Positions 13,021-26,374 are shown, numbered from the stretch's first letter. The stretch: DNA of 64,000 bases from Pleurostoma richardsiae (GCA_030052745.1 JANBVO010000054.1:62001-126000); one strand, 5' to 3'. The notes: generated by a model from the letters alone, not told the origin. Numbers and translations: made by a program.

Positions 13021-16000
13021 TGTACCCGCCCGTGTACCTCGCTACCGCCGACGACCTCATCTCCCGTCGGCTGGCTGCGTGTCTCTCGCGGCTCGGAGGC
13101 GGCGCATGTGGATATTGGACACACGATCTACTCTCTACCGTGGTATGGTGGATGGTAGAGCTGAGGAACAACACGCATTGAGACTCCCGGGAGGAGGTCG
13201 CTACCCTCGAAAAGCAAAGCAACAGCAGCAAGGAACACCAAGACCATCTTGATCATCGCCGAAAGACTCCGGACTGCATTACTAAGTCACCTCGAGCAGA
13301 AGGATCTCGAGACAGCAACATAGACAGTGACCTCCCATGGTACATCCCGTCCGCAAATAGCGGAGCAGCACCTTCAGGACCCTGGTCCTCGCAGCAGCAG
13401 ATTCTGGGCGATGACGAGGCGTGGCTGATCGCTAGCTAGCCCCCGGCCGGCCCTGGCCCTGCCTTGTGGCCTCCGGGAAGTGGTGGCACAGTGCCATTCG
13501 TGGCTGAGGCTCGACCTGCTCGCCAAGACGCTTCTTGGATGTCTTGTCAGGAACATCTCGCATATCGGCCTCGATGGCACCCTCCACACCCGAATGCAGC
13601 CTCGCTCGACGCCGGGACACGGACACTCACGGCAAAAGAAGACTGAAGGACAAAAGACAGCGACGACCACCCGGAGGGAGACCCTGAACCTCCGGAGGGC
13701 AAATCCCGCGATTCTAGCGTGCGCTAGTGCGAGATGCGACTGTAAAAAGTCCCCGTTGCGTCTTCTCCTATTACCGCGGCGCCCATTGGCTGCGCGGACA
13801 GGCGAGCCTATCAGGGCGAGGCACACCAGGGGGCGGAGAGGGAGGCGAAGGGGGCAGAAACCCCCCGACTCAGCCTCGCTTCCCTCGAGGTCGCGTTTCT
13901 GGTGGTTACAGCAACACCGCATGGGTGACGACCGCCTCCGTCCGGCACCTCGCCGACCCGGAGCCGCAATCATGCTTTCATCTCCTTTTTCGTCTGAGGT
14001 TTAGGGTGTTTTTCAAAAGAAATTCAAAAACCCCCCCGGTAGGCCCCGCCGTCGTCCCTGGACTCCCTCACGGCAGTCGTCAACCGAGTGTGATATCGCC
14101 TGGGGACTCGCCTTGCGGGTTGCCCACCCGAGCCCGGGCGGAGGTGCCTGGCGCCTTCAGTCAGCCGGACAGCAGGTGACGGCCTGAGTAGTACGCCCAG
14201 GGCAGGCAAGCGCGGCTGGCGATCTGTGGCGAGTGCCATTGCACGTCAGCAGTTGCGGCCTTTTCTTAGGCTCCTCCGTGCGCGCTCTGCGATCCTCGCG
14301 ATGCCTTCACGAAAAGGGGTCGCTTCATCAAAGGAGTGCTGCGTACCACACAGAAGACTCTTTCCAGGCAGACAGCAACTACCAACAGCGTTGCAGCTAC
14401 GCCAGGGAGTGCAGGCAGTCCGTGTTTGATTGTCAAGGGAGTGATTGCGCGGCCCTCCTTGGCCTGCTTGCGTGTTTTTCAACCAATTGCCACCCCACAC
14501 TCCGGCCGGAGGTGGGGACTGCGAAGCAAGAGAGTCTTGGCATCGCTCCCTGGGAGAAATGCTCAACGGTGCTCGTATGTGTGTACGGACCTCAGCGAGG
14601 ACGGACTCGTAGGCTGATTCGCAGTCGGGGCCCGAATTAAGATGAGACAGTGGGCGAATATGCTCAAGCTTAAAAGTTGATGACGAAGAGCCAGCTACTT
14701 TGTTGCCTCTGGCATGGAGAACTAGACTGGATGATGGACGATTGCGGTGCGTTCTGTTCCATCGAGTCTCGGCATGATCCGAGCCCGCTCAACCTCCTGG
14801 TCCTCCTCGGGTCCCTGTCCGCATGAACGACTCCTTTCCTCTGGTTCACGACAACCTGGGGGGCCAACCGGCACACTGCCCGACGGGAAGAGATCCCCAG
14901 AAGCATATCGAGCAGGAGCTTGGGCTTCTCGGATGCTGCCGTACACGTACAGTTCACGCATATGCCATATTCCCTATAACAACTAGGTAGTTACAACCTA
15001 CCCCTGAGCAACTCGCGAACCGAATTCGTGAACAAGACACGAGCACAGTTCCATAGATCTTCTTAAGCTAGCCTTGGGGAAAAGGCACGACACCCTGATC
15101 GTCGTCAGACGTCGCCAGACAAGTCAAATCCACCAGGGATCTGGCCCAAGCTCCTTCTCCTCCCGGACAGCGTCCAATGCTACCTACGTAGTCGTATCTC
15201 GCGTGCCCAACTTTTCCCTAACCGGACCCGTGACCCGTCACTCGTTTGACGCGCGTCTCCCAGTCCCTAATACAGCTGCCCACCCGTTGGGGCCCGCCCG
15301 AGAGCAGATCCCATTAACCCATTGAGGGGGGGGAAGTCGGCTGCGGGCGGTGTGGACCCAACGGCTGTTCTGCGGTGACAACCTGAAGATCATCTGGGGA
15401 GAGCGGGCAGGAGACAAACAGTGAGCTGAATCGCGAGTTCGTAGTAAGCAGCGAGGAAACCGGCGAGCAGAGCAGAAGACGAGCAGAGCTGTGGACGAAG
15501 CGCTGGGATCCCCAGACTCGTCGGGCTGTCGCTCGAGTCGCGACGGCGGGCCCATCGTCGACGGCGGGCTGTCGGCCGTACCCGCTCGACGACGACGGGG
15601 CGAGAGGGCACTAAACGTAACAGGAGGAGCTAATCGGGCTTCCACGTGAGAGGTTAGGAGGGCAACACGTACCATACATGCCAGTAAAGTCTCCGAGGAA
15701 GGTCATCAGCCTCCCCACACGTCGCCCTCGAGCCGGGGAGACTCCCCTCCGCCTCCGACCCGCGTCGGACATTCTTGGTGAAAACGCTCGAAGCGGTGTG
15801 GCGCCATGGAGTCGAGGGAAGAGGATCCGGAGGGCGTGCTAGGACTCCAGGACACGGAGAGGATCAGTCTCTTCCCTCGGTGGTGCAGGAGGGCTGCTTG
15901 CTGCTCGCTCGACATCACGGGCCGAAAAGGGGCGAAAGGATCTTCACGTAACGCAAGCTCCAGCCGCAGGCGTGTCTGGTCCCGTCAGCACAGTGGCCAC

Positions 16001-16206
16001 CCGTGTAATGAGGCCGCGGGAGTCGTAACGTTGCCCAGGGCTAGAGCTGCCAAGCAAAGCCGGACGCATTCGTGACATTCGTAAGCAAGGAAGAACTGGA
16101 CGAGGTTTCTCTGTTCTCTGTTCTGCTCTCAGTATCCGGCGACTCTCGTGAGCCGTCGCTATCCCTAGGTATACACTTCCAACCTGACCGTCTCTCGTCT
16201 TCCCTC

Positions 16207-18939
16207 TCATCTCTCAAACTCGTCATCCCCGAGGTAGCGAGGCGGCAGGTCCACGTCCCAGATCGGCCTCTCCACCAGCGCGACCTCCACCGGGGGAACG
16301 CCGCTGCTCTCTCCACTGGCCTCGCCGCTGTGAGGGACCTCGAGCGGCACGATGCCCAGGATGGGCCGGTACTTGTACGTGTGCCACCACTTCTTGCGCT
16401 GCTGCCGCGCCGCCTGTGCCTCGTCGGAGCGGCCGCCCCGCATCATCTGCAGCTCACCGCCGTCAGTCTCATCGTCCTCGTCGTCCAGGTCCGCGCTGCT
16501 CTCGTGCCCTGCCTCCTCAGCGTCCGCCATGTCGACGTCCACCCACTCCCCCTTGCCGCTGCCTCCCTCGGCCACCCTGACTACGTGAGGGCCGATAGCC
16601 CCTGTCTCCATCTTGTTGCCAGCACCGGTGTCAGGGCCGCGCTTGCGCTTGATGCCCTTCTGCTGCTTCCCTGGCGTAGCCGAGGCCTCGTCTCCTGGGA
16701 TGTCGGCGGACAAGTCTACCATGGACAGGAAGGACGCGCCGTAGATCCAGATGCGGGGTCCCTGCCAGACGACGCCCTTGGCGATGTCACGAGTGGTACG
16801 GATGTCCTCCGGGATGGACCGGAAGTTTCGCCGTGACCAGTTGGTAAGCGAGCCGTGAAGGGGGTGGAACGTGAGGATCCTGGAGGTGGTCGTAATCGCC
16901 AGGAGGACGTAGTCTTCCACACCCGCGCCCTTCGTAAGCACACCGCCCCCGGGGACGTCCGCCGAGAAGGAGAGGGCGGCAGGCGTGGCAGGCAACTTCG
17001 GGATGAGCGACGCCTTTGGGTTGCGGATCCACGACGGGCCAGGCGCCACCTGCTCGCTCTCCTCGTCCTCTGACGAGTCGTCCGAAGACGACGACGCGTC
17101 ACCTTCATCCTCTAGGGTAGTGCCGTTGGGTAATCCATTCGTAGTATCCCGTAGGATCCAGGTGTCGACGTAGCCGGCCAGATCCGCAGTAGCCAGCACC
17201 TTGCTATCCGACGAGAAAGCAACATGTGTAATAGTCCTCTCGTAACCGCCTAGACCGCCGAGAAGGACGTACTTGGGGATATTCCGCCTCAAGCGGCTCA
17301 ATCTGATAGGCCGCGGGTGTATCGTCACCTGGGTCTTGCCCGTTGACTCGTCCTGGACGGCCTTGGCAACAACGACAGTGCTTCCCTCCTGGATCAGGCA
17401 CACCCAGTTGCCATCAGGAGATACCTGGACCTTGCTCGCCCCGAGACCAGCTATTGACGAGGGCACAGTCACCTTGCTGATGTGCGGCTCGTCCTTGTGC
17501 GAGTCTCCCAGGCTGAGCCGGAAAGCCTTGACGTCCGCGACGGTCGAGACCACGAGAAGAGACCCGTCGTGACTGATGGAGGCCGACGAGATGTTCGAGC
17601 TACCTGTGACTAAGATGCGGGCGACAAGCTTGCGATTCTTCTCCATCTCTGCCTCGAGGTCGTCGACGTCTAACAGATCCCGAATCGGCCTCTTGAGCCG
17701 CCATATGTGGACCTCCCTCTCCCACCAGCTCACGATGAGCCGGGTCCGGGGAGCACTGGCGAGAGGGACGGACTGTGGCAGGTGCGACAGGGTCCGGTGG
17801 TTCTCCATCCCGGCCCTCCTCAGCGGCATCACGACAGGAGTGGCATCAGGCCCTGGGAAACGTTAGCAGGACGAAGAGATACAGGACAAAGACGCCAACT
17901 AACCTCCTGAGACGATGACGCTGAACTTTCCGTCTTCAAACGAAGCCATCGTCTTGACGTCGTGATTGTGATACCTCCTGTGAAACACCTTTGTCCACCG
18001 CGTAGCGCCTCTCGCCATAGGCCGATAAACCACAGTTCTCCTGTCCATGCCGCCGCTGACGATGGTCGAGCCGTCGGCGCTCGTAGCCAGGCTCAGCACG
18101 TCCTGGTTGTGGCTCTGCAGCCTCTGAGCTTGTGTGTACGTCTTCCCGTCCCAGATGCAGACCTGGCCCGTCGAGTCCCCGGACACGATGTCGCCGTTCG
18201 GAAGGCACTTGACGGACCAGACGATGATCTCCTTTGAGCCGCCTGCGAGGTCGGACCCGAGCGTCATCTTCCGGATCAGGTTGCCGTTCCTCATGTCGTA
18301 GGCGCGGATGCTCGAGTCGGAGCAGCCGACGATGACGACGTTGCGCGACTGGAACGCCATGCTGACCATCTTGACCTTCTTGCTCGACGTCTTGACCAGG
18401 ACTCGCTGCAGCCGCAGGTCATCGTCGTCGATGGAGTACAGCACAAGGCTGCCGTCTACGGTGCCCGCGACGAGCTTCTGGGTCTGCGGCGGGCCGGCAG
18501 CAACGCCATTCTGCCTCTTGTCCTTGGGCGGCAGCGGCTGCACGCCCAGGCACCAGATGTCGCCGTGCTGCCCGCTCGCGTGCCTCTTGGCGCTGCCCTT
18601 CTCCAAGTCCCACTCGGTAATGGTTGTGGTGTATCCTATGCTGAACAGCCGCGACCTTCCGTGGAAGATCTTGCCGTCGGGGAGCTCCTCGTCCTCTGCC
18701 GTGACCCAGACCAGCCCGTCGATGCTGCGATCTTTGCCTCCCTGGATGATGGTCTCCTGGAACCAGCTTCCGCCAGCGGGGTTCCATATCTCGATGTCGC
18801 CGTTCGCTCTGCCGACTGCGAGCCGGACGAGGCCCTGTGTCGCGGACCGCTTGGTGGTGAGCGAGGAGGTGTGGGAGAAGGCGACGGCGTTGATGGGCGA
18901 GGCGGGATACGGCACGAACCGACAGCGGTGAATGTCCAT
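16207..18939 (-). CDS. UTP4: U3 snoRNP WD-repeat protein Utp4 (cirhin)
   Basis: Two exons, 18939..17904 and 17852..16207, with a 51-nt intron (17903..17853), give 893 aa, the usual fungal length. Utp4 belongs to the t-UTP subcomplex of the small-subunit processome and acts in the nucleolus in rDNA transcription and 18S pre-rRNA processing. The start MDIHRCRFVPYP is typical of the family. WD-type blades fill the N-terminal half and further beta-propeller repeats follow. An acidic Ser/Asp/Glu stretch sits at about residues 593-612. A basic KQQKGIKRKR stretch at 741-750 is a likely nuclear/nucleolar signal. Longer upstream frames exist, but the ATG at 18939 begins the conserved region. The gene is divergent from the NAPRTase gene. 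Confidence 0.93.
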
Positions 18940-20046
18940 CTCGGCTGTGCTTGCAGATACAGAACCGAAAGGTATGTCGCCGCGGAATTGGACCGTTTCT
19001 CTCTTGTTCTTCGTCCCCGAACAAGTGAAGATTCGATCTGAATGGCTTGGTTGCGCTGCCTCAGTCTTCCCGCACAGCCGTGTGGACCTCACGGATTCCA
19101 AAAACTTTTTTATTTTTATTTTTATTTTCTTCAGATGCAGCCGTCTGAAAAAATAAGGTGTGGTCTGTGCTGCAGTCCCGCTGTTGCATACAGAGTATCT
19201 ACCTAAAGTACATGCCTTACCTACTCCATGCATACCGTACCTAGGTATCTAACAGTACAGTACCTCTGTAGAGAGACCCACGCCGCTTTCAGTTGCTCTA
19301 GCGAGCCAATAGCCGTCCCGGCCCAGATGCTGCCCCTCCTCGTCTCGTTATCTGCCCCTCATTGTTGCGACCGTGACTCCGTTCCGTGTGTTGTTGAGAA
19401 ATTTCTCTAGAGAATCGCATCCGGTCGCTTGATTCACGTCATCGCTGTCCCGAGCTCCCGAAATCAGGCACATGCTTCCTGAGCCTCTTGAGCCTCTCGG
19501 TAGCTCCTCATATATCCCCCGTCACACCCGGCTCGGGCGAGGTTCTCGGCGTTAAACCCCACGGCGTCCCGGTCTTCCTTAGTTTACATAAACTGTTAAC
19601 GCCTCTCCGAACGCGGATTGCTTCCGGTTGCTCGGAGTCCAGCTCTCAAAGCACCTGGAACTGTTACTTCTGCAGGACCCAGCAATCTTGCATCCCGCTG
19701 CGGGATCTTGCATCGCCAAGTCGAGCCCTAGACGACCCTGCCCTATCTGGACATTCCGCTTCGTTGGAGAGTTTGAATTGTCTCTGGTCCTGGAGGGCTT
19801 CATTGAACTCAGCTGCAGCTTCCGTTGCCTGAAAAGGTGTTATCGGCTCCGCAATCCACGTCAGCCTTTTCACAACTACAACTTGAGACAGCGCCTCGCT
19901 TCGGTCTCAACCAGAGACACGGCTCCAACAACTCCTGCTCTCACAGGGACTCTCTATAAGTGCAGCAGAGCCAGACTCTGTGGCTTGATTCAAGAAGTCG
20001 TCAATTAGGATTATTCACCAGCCGTGGCGCTCTGCCGACAGCTCCG
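18940..20046. promoter_or_regulatory. 1.1-kb divergent promoter region, UTP4 / NAPRTase
   Basis: Intergenic DNA between two head-to-head genes. It holds a T-rich tract at 19106-19131 (A-rich on the UTP4 sense strand, about 170 bp upstream of its ATG) and a cluster of TACCTA/TAGGTA-like words at about 19190-19265, including the palindrome TACCTAGGTA at 19238-19247. The last few hundred bases probably contain the NAPRTase 5' UTR. I recognise no coding sequence. Confidence 0.5.
19106..19131. promoter_or_regulatory. Poly(dA:dT)-like tract upstream of UTP4
   Basis: Repeated A-T5 units form a near-pure T run on the plus strand. Such tracts commonly exclude nucleosomes in fungal promoters. Its role here is inferred from sequence and position only. 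Confidence 0.5.
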
Positions 20047-21616
20047 ATGGACTTCAATAGCTCATCGCCCTACCCGGAGGGCGTCATCTCGTTCCTGGAC
20101 ACCGATCTGTACAAGTTGACGATGCAGTGCGCCGTCCTCAAGTACTTCAAGGATGTTCCGGTCACGTACTCTTTCACAAACAGGACACCCGAGAAGAAAC
20201 TCTCAAGAACGGCGTTTCGCTGGCTGGCAGAGCAGATCACAAGTGAGTTTCCCGCCGTCGCATCGTGAGGGTAACCGGTCTAACATGCACTAGAACTCGG
20301 AAACATCTCTCTATCCCTGGAGGAGCTCAACTTCCTCAAGCAGCACTGCCCGTACCTGAATCCAGGCTATCTAGAGTTCCTACAGGAGTTCCGCCTGCGG
20401 CCGCGCGACCAGGTCAACGTCAAGTTTATCCCGGTCGGCGAGGACACGGGCGCGGACTCTGACGTTGGCGACATCGACATCCAGATCAGCGGCGCATGGG
20501 TGGACACCATCCTGTACGAGATCCCGCTGCTGGCGCTGACATCGGAGGCCTACTTCAAGTTCATGGACAGCGACTGGAACTACGAGGGGCAGGAGGAGAA
20601 GGCGTACGACAAGGGCGCGCGCCTGCTGGAGGCGGGGTGCGTCTTCTCCGAGTTCGGCACCCGCCGCCGCCGTGACTACCACACGCAGGCCCTCGTCTTC
20701 CGGGGGCTCGTCAAGGCCAGCCACGACGCGGAGAAGAAGGGCCTGTCCGGGAAGCTGTCGGGGACGAGTAACGTACACCTGGCCATGCGGTTCGGGATCC
20801 CGCCGGTCGGCACGGTCGCGCACGAGTGGTTCATGGGCATCGCCGCCATCACAAATGACTACCCCAACGCTACCGAGCAGGCACTGCGCCACTGGGTGGG
20901 CTGCTTCGGCGAGGGTGTCCTGGGCATCGCGCTGACCGATACGTTCGGCACGCCCGAGTTCCTCAAGGCATTCGCCAAGCCACTCAACCCGCCGCCCGAC
21001 GCGGTCGCCCCGGCCGGCCGGAAGCCGTCCCTCGCGGACACATTCCTGGCCAGCGACGACCAGCTGGCGTCCCCCGGCTCGGAGCACGCCGCCGCCAGGA
21101 AGACGTACGCGCAGGTGTTCACCGGGGTGCGGCAGGACTCGGGCGACCCCAAGGAGTTCGTCAAGACGATGCGGCGGTTCTACGACGCGCAGGGCATCGC
21201 GGAGAAGAAGGTCATCGTGTTCTCGGACTCGCTCAACATCGAGCGCTGCCTCGAGTACAAGCAGGTGTCGGAGGCGGCCGGCTTCCAGCCGACATTCGGC
21301 GTGGGCACGTTCCTGACCAACGACTTTGTGCACCTATCCACGGGCAAGAAGTCGACACCACTGAACATCGTCATCAAGATCAGCTCGGCGAATGGGCGGA
21401 GCGCCGTCAAGATCAGGTGAGTTCTTTATCTGGTGGGAGGCTGATGACTGGATTCGGAAGCTAATTAGTGCACGCAGTGACAACGCTGGTAAGAACACCG
21501 GCGACAAGGCCACTGTCGAGAGGGTGAAGCGCGAGCTGGGCTACGTCGAGCACGAGTGGAAGGAGGGAGACGAGACGGCGAGATGGGGCCACGAGGGCGA
21601 TCCGGTCGCGGCTTGA
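20047..21616 (+). CDS. NPT1: Nicotinate phosphoribosyltransferase
   Basis: Three exons, 20047..20242, 20294..21416 and 21478..21616, with introns of 51 and 61 nt, give 485 aa. The enzyme converts nicotinate and PRPP to nicotinate mononucleotide, the first step of the Preiss-Handler NAD salvage route. The N-terminus carries [12 protein letters not shown], typical of the family. Later come the [11 protein letters not shown] stretch, [23 protein letters not shown] (in which the His is the likely phosphorylated residue), GVRQDSGDP and the substrate-loop VFSDSLN. The segment before GVRQDSGDP has a Pro/Ala-rich insertion of about 40 residues. The frame is open for about 29 codons before the ATG at 20047, but no earlier ATG gives family-like sequence. 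The third exon is assigned by frame closure and conserved C-terminal character. Confidence 0.93.
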
Positions 21617-23457
21617 GCGGAGGGAGAAAGTGCCTCGTATGTGTCAGCGGGGAGCTATGGGAATAGAGTCTCTATGCGCTGTGAAGTGCCGGCGGCCTGC
21701 TTCTGAACTAGCATCGGACTGCCTTTGGGATAGAACAGTCACTTAATGGATTGCGAGGACCGTGTGCTCGGCGCACGTCTGACCGTATCTCGTTCGCTTG
21801 TTAGTCCCGGGTGTCTTAGAATCGCGACACGCCCTGGGTTCTTACGCCATCTTATTCCCAGGGTCCCGGTATTGATAAGGAAAGAAGCGGAGCCCGAGCT
21901 GAGGCCGGATATTTACTAACGCAGCTGAGTGAAAGAGCCTGGCTGTCGCTCATCGCAGAGTATAAACTCTAGAGGACTTGTCGGCAGTCTCTCGGGTTCC
22001 GGCACGACTATCTCGTCGGGTCGGTTTGACGGTGTCAATGGTCTCATGTAAGTGCAGGATAACCGGAGGCCCGGGAAAGACTAGCAGTCGTCGTACGAGT
22101 AGAGCCATTTACAGAGCTCCCAGAGCCCTCACAACCAAGGCACAAAGACGGGGAGCTGATGCGGCTGTGTTACGGTGAGAGAGACATGCAGACGCGGTGT
22201 TCAGGAGCAGGGGCTGCTGGCGCTGCCACATCCAGTTCAGTAGCCATCCAGCTCCAAGATCAACCTCGAGCGACACACAACGACAGTCTTTCTGCTGTAG
22301 GCAGTGCGTCCATGAGGTCTGAGGATCAACAGACGTAGATAAGATGGAGTGCGGCCCGGATGGGGACTGTTTGCCGGTCCACTAATGCAGCCTGATGACG
22401 CTTGGGTTTCCCTTACCACAACCCATTGCATAACCATTGGCGCGCAGCGCAAGTCATACCTGGGTAAAACACTATCTCGACAATCTCGATAACTACAGCG
22501 GACCTCTGGGAAGCACCAGGAGATGATCGAACCGCTTGTGGCACGAAGCGGCGACGCCTGCGAGACCGGACCCTCCAGACCGTCCGAATTCGCCGCTGTG
22601 TCCGCTTGTCTCATGCGCAGGGCGTTGCCAGTGGGAGCTGGAGCGTGAGACCACTGCGAAGGCATGGAGCTGCTCTGGGCGCCTTTCGCAGAGGTTTCCC
22701 CTTGAAGAAGGGCCTTGAGCAGCGTTCGATCAAGGGCATCAAAAGTAAGCTTGACTTGCCTGCAGCCCTCCGCGTGGTCGGTCTTCTGCAGCATTCGCGG
22801 TCGCCATCCCCTGCCGGCCATCGCTGAGACTTGCTTCTTAAGCAACTCATCCTAATGGCGGCCCCCACTCGCGCTCGTGAGATTGTCAGATCTTCAGCAC
22901 GCGAGGGCGATAAGAGCGAAAAACAGCTCCCGGACGCAGGCCCCAGGGAGGGTAAGGCGTCTCTCCTTGTCTTACCCACCGCCTCGGTGCTTTCCGCTGA
23001 TACGCTAAGGGGCCCAGCGAGCCCCCAGCTAATCCGCGGCAGTTGTGGCTTGGCCGCGGGATCGAAACGTGCATGGCTGCCATGGCGGGTTCTGGGCTGA
23101 GAAGCTGTTATGTCACTTATCAGCTCTATCAACTCAATCGCTGTCCGGGGTGACCCAGGGGGGGTTCTCGGTTGGCTAGCAAGCCGCGTGAGATAATGCT
23201 GCATTGCCGGTCGCTCTGCAGGAGGCATTTTTTCGGATAAAGATGCGCGTGGTACCCTGGCGAGCTCCCCTGGCGCACTGTCGTCTGTTCTTGCGTATCT
23301 GATCTCGAGTTCTGTCTGTGCTTGAGTTGATGCTTCCCGCTGTCTCGGCATCTCGAGTTGATATAGAGATAGTTCCACCACACAGAACAAAGGGAACCTG
23401 AGCAAGCAGAAGGACAAGCGAGTGTCAACGGCGAACTGCCAGAAAACTGCCGCCGCC
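21617..23457. other. 1.8-kb intergenic stretch
   Basis: Lies between the NAPRTase 3' end and the permease start, both on the plus strand. It should hold the NAPRTase 3' UTR and the permease promoter. A TATAAA word occurs near 21960. I see no coding sequence or structured RNA. Confidence 0.5.
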
Positions 23458-25764
23458 ATGAACGAAGACCCCAAGGATGCGTCCTACGACAAGGCCAACC
23501 CGGAGGTGGGCGGCCAGTCGGAGGATGAGACCGCCGTGGCCATGCAGGACGGTGTGGTCATCAACGCCGCGGGCTACAAGGACCAGCTGAAGCGGCAGTA
23601 CGGCCTCCTCGGCCTGGCGGGCATGGCTCTCACCGTCGACAACGCCTGGGCCGCTCTGGGGTCGTCCATCTCCGTCTCCATCGGTGAGACTCCCCTCCTC
23701 ATGCCACCCTGATATCCCTGGTCATCAACGTCTCAAGAACTAACACGTTCCGACAACAGCTAACGGAGGGCCTCCTGGCCTTATCTATCCGCTTATCGTG
23801 GCTATCTTCTACTACTCGTTCATTGGTGCCAGTCTTGCTGAGGTGAGTGAGGGCGAGGATGGATGACGATGACATATCCAGGCAAGCTATGAGAGGAGTG
23901 GAAGGAGCCCCTGCCGTCAAGAGCCTGCTAGGTCATCCAATGGTCGCCGTTGGGTGGTTTTCCAGTTCAAGGCTGTAACCAGACGGCTAGGGTCCTTCCT
24001 TGCCTTCATGGCTGGCTCGGATGACAAGCGCAACCCCTGGCGAGGCCACAGATGTTCTGACGCCTCCTGCAGTTCTCATCATCGGTGCCCACCGCCGGCG
24101 GCGTCTACCACTGGGCGACCATCGCCGGAGGGCCGCGCTGGGGCCGGACCATCGGCTTCTTCACGGGATGGATTAACTTCTACGGCTGGATGTTCGACCT
24201 GGCGTCGCTGGTGCAGATCACAGCTAACATCACCGTCAGCATGTACGTCGTGTACCACCAGGACACCTACGTCTACGAGGCATGGCACGTCTATGTCACC
24301 TACATCGGCATCCTGTGGCTGTCTGTCATCGTCGTCATATTCGTGAACCGTGCCATCCCGTGGTCGCAGGCCCTCGGCATGTTCTTTGTGATCGTCGGCG
24401 GCCTGGTCACCATCATCGTCGTGGCTGCTATGCCGAAGCAGCACGCGTCGAACCACTTCGTCTGGGGGTCATTCCACGAGAACAACCTCACCGGGTGGTC
24501 GGACGGCATGTACGTTTCTCTTTCTATCCCGTCCCCTGCAAGCACATGTTAATCCTCGAACAGGTCCTTCCTGCTGGCCGTTCTGGCTTCTGCTTTCACT
24601 ATCGGCACGCCTGATGCTATCACCCACATGGCTGAGGAGCTTCCCCGTCCGAAGAAGGATCTGCCCAAGGCCATTGGGCTGCAGCTCGGGCTTGGCTTTC
24701 TCTGTACGCATGGCCCTTGCCTCCTCGGTAGACTTGGCCGCTAACAGAGTCTCAAGATGCCTTTGTCTTTGCCATCGCCATCTCCTACGCCATCACCGAC
24801 CTCGATGCTCTCACCGGCGGCATCAACACCTACCCCTTGGCGAACATCTACGCGCAGGCCACCGCTCGCGGTGATGGCTCGCAGAACCTCGGCGCTGCCT
24901 TTGGTCTGCTCTTCATCATCTGGTTGTCGTCTATGATGTGCTGCGTGGGCACCGTCGTGACGGTCAGTCCTCCCCTCCCAGAACCTTGCCTGCAGGCTAT
25001 TTGGGGTTGCAACGGGCTAACGCGCCGCAGAACTCCCGCATCTACTGGGCCCTCGCCCGTGACAACGCAGTCCCCTTCTCCCACTTCTTCGGGCTCGTCA
25101 ACGAGAGGCTGAGCTGCCCCATCCCGGCCACGCTCTTCGTCGGTGAGTTCAGACACGTCGTCTCTCGTATTCACCTTTACTGACACTCAGGGCGAACAGC
25201 TGTCATCGCCACAGGCCTGGGTGCCATCCCCCTGGGCTCCCTGACCGGCTTCCTCGACCTCACGGGCTCCTTCATCGTGCTCTCCTCCCTCTCCTACGCC
25301 ATCCCCTTCATCGCCAACGTCCTCACCCGCCGGCGCCACTTCCCCCGCGGGCCCTTCCACCTCGGCCGCTACGGCAACGCGATCAACGTCATCGCCGTGG
25401 TCTTCATCATCTTCTTCGACGTGCTGTACTGCTTCCGTAAGTTCCTCTCCTCTCCCCACCCTTCTGGCATTCCCCTCCTCTTCTATGACCGTGACCTGGG
25501 AGCAAATAGACTGACAAGACGGTCACCCCAGCGTACGGCATCCCCACCACCGCGGACGTGATGAACTACAACAGCGTCATCCTCGTCGGCACGGTCGTCC
25601 TGACCGCCGCGTGGTGGTTCATCCACGCCATCAGGCACTACCCCGGTCCGAAGGTCATGACGCTGTACATCCACGACGACGGCTCCGCCGAGCGAGGCCC
25701 GCTGGAGGCCGGGGGGCTGAACACGACGCCGGAGAAGGCGGAGCCGCAGACCGCGTCGTCGTAG
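23458..25764 (+). CDS. APC-superfamily permease (GABA/choline/amino-acid type)
   Basis: Eight exons: 23458..23683, 23760..23842, 24073..24509, 24564..24703, 24757..24962, 25031..25142, 25200..25436, 25532..25764. The spliced product is 557 aa. It resembles fungal GABA/choline (Hnm1-like) permeases of the plasma membrane, with about 12 hydrophobic segments. A charged N-terminal tail precedes YGLLGLAGMALTVDNAWAALG. Then come SLAE/VPTAGGVYHWA, ITHMAEELPRPKKDLPKAIG (the conserved cytosolic loop) and NSRIYWALARDNAVPFS. The C-terminal tail is polar. Intron 2 (23843..24072) is 230 nt, long for this window, while the other six are 53-95 nt. The splice that ends intron 4 uses AAG at 24754-24756, because the nearer CAG would create a stop. 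The substrate cannot be assigned from sequence. Confidence 0.88.
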
Positions 25765-26374
25765 AGGCAGCGGGAGGAATGCGTGACTCCATATAAGGCT
25801 GAGGAAAGTTAGCAACTGGCTCTTCGTTATGACGATAGACGGTAGAGTTAGATATGGTGCGAAATAGAACATGATTGGCACTGCCATTCACTGGTCCCGG
25901 CATGTGTACACAATGTTGTCTGCAAGGCTAAGGTACAGGCCGGAGAAGGAGAGAGTAAAAGTCAATCCTCGCTTGAGCATGCTTTAGGCATAGACTCCGC
26001 GTAAGTTCTAGAAGCAGCCGAATCCCCGGTGAGCCCCAGCGCAGCACCAACCACCAAAAGTCTCCTTTGGCAGCGGTAATGGTGACTCAAGCTAACTGTA
26101 TATCTTCTCGCTACATTATTGTCACACTACGAAGGAGGACTACGTGAGAGTAGCATCGTCACCAGTAGGCTGTTTGCTTCCATACAAGTTGTCGTGCCCG
26201 TGTCCAAGCTCACTATCACAACACGATAAGGCCGATTTAGCAGAGACAAATGACAAAAGGAACACAGCAGGACCAGTCGAATGCTCTATATCTACCCCCG
26301 CCCTACAGTACACCGGCGTGTCCACGGCTATTATACATACAACTACCCACAGAACAGGCGCCCTCACCGCTCCC
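25765..26374. other. Convergent 3' intergenic region, permease / MPP-beta
   Basis: About 610 bp between two convergent 3' ends, less GC-rich than the flanking genes. It probably contains both 3' UTRs. No other feature seen. Confidence 0.5.

Larger units (their letters stand above)
11736..16206. other. 4.5-kb intergenic stretch, PNG1 upstream / UTP4 downstream
   Basis: No gene recognised. It contains the upstream region of PNG1 (minus) and the 3' side of UTP4 (minus). Low-complexity elements are frequent: a GTCG-rich hexamer-like run at about 11977-12047, GGAT/GGAGT runs near 12290-12345, three 9-bp direct repeats at 12777 and a short GGCACTGA repeat at 13001-13020. Open frames at 13374-13973 (minus), 13480-14004 (plus) and 15806-16075 (plus) resemble no family I know. 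Confidence 0.55.

Noticed and set aside
13374-14004. Overlapping open frames on both strands
   Set aside because: Mutually overlapping Arg/Pro/Ser-rich translations typical of GC-rich non-coding DNA.
20380-21333. Minus-strand frame of 317 codons opposite the NAPRTase gene
   Set aside because: Antisense shadow; the plus strand encodes a clear enzyme.
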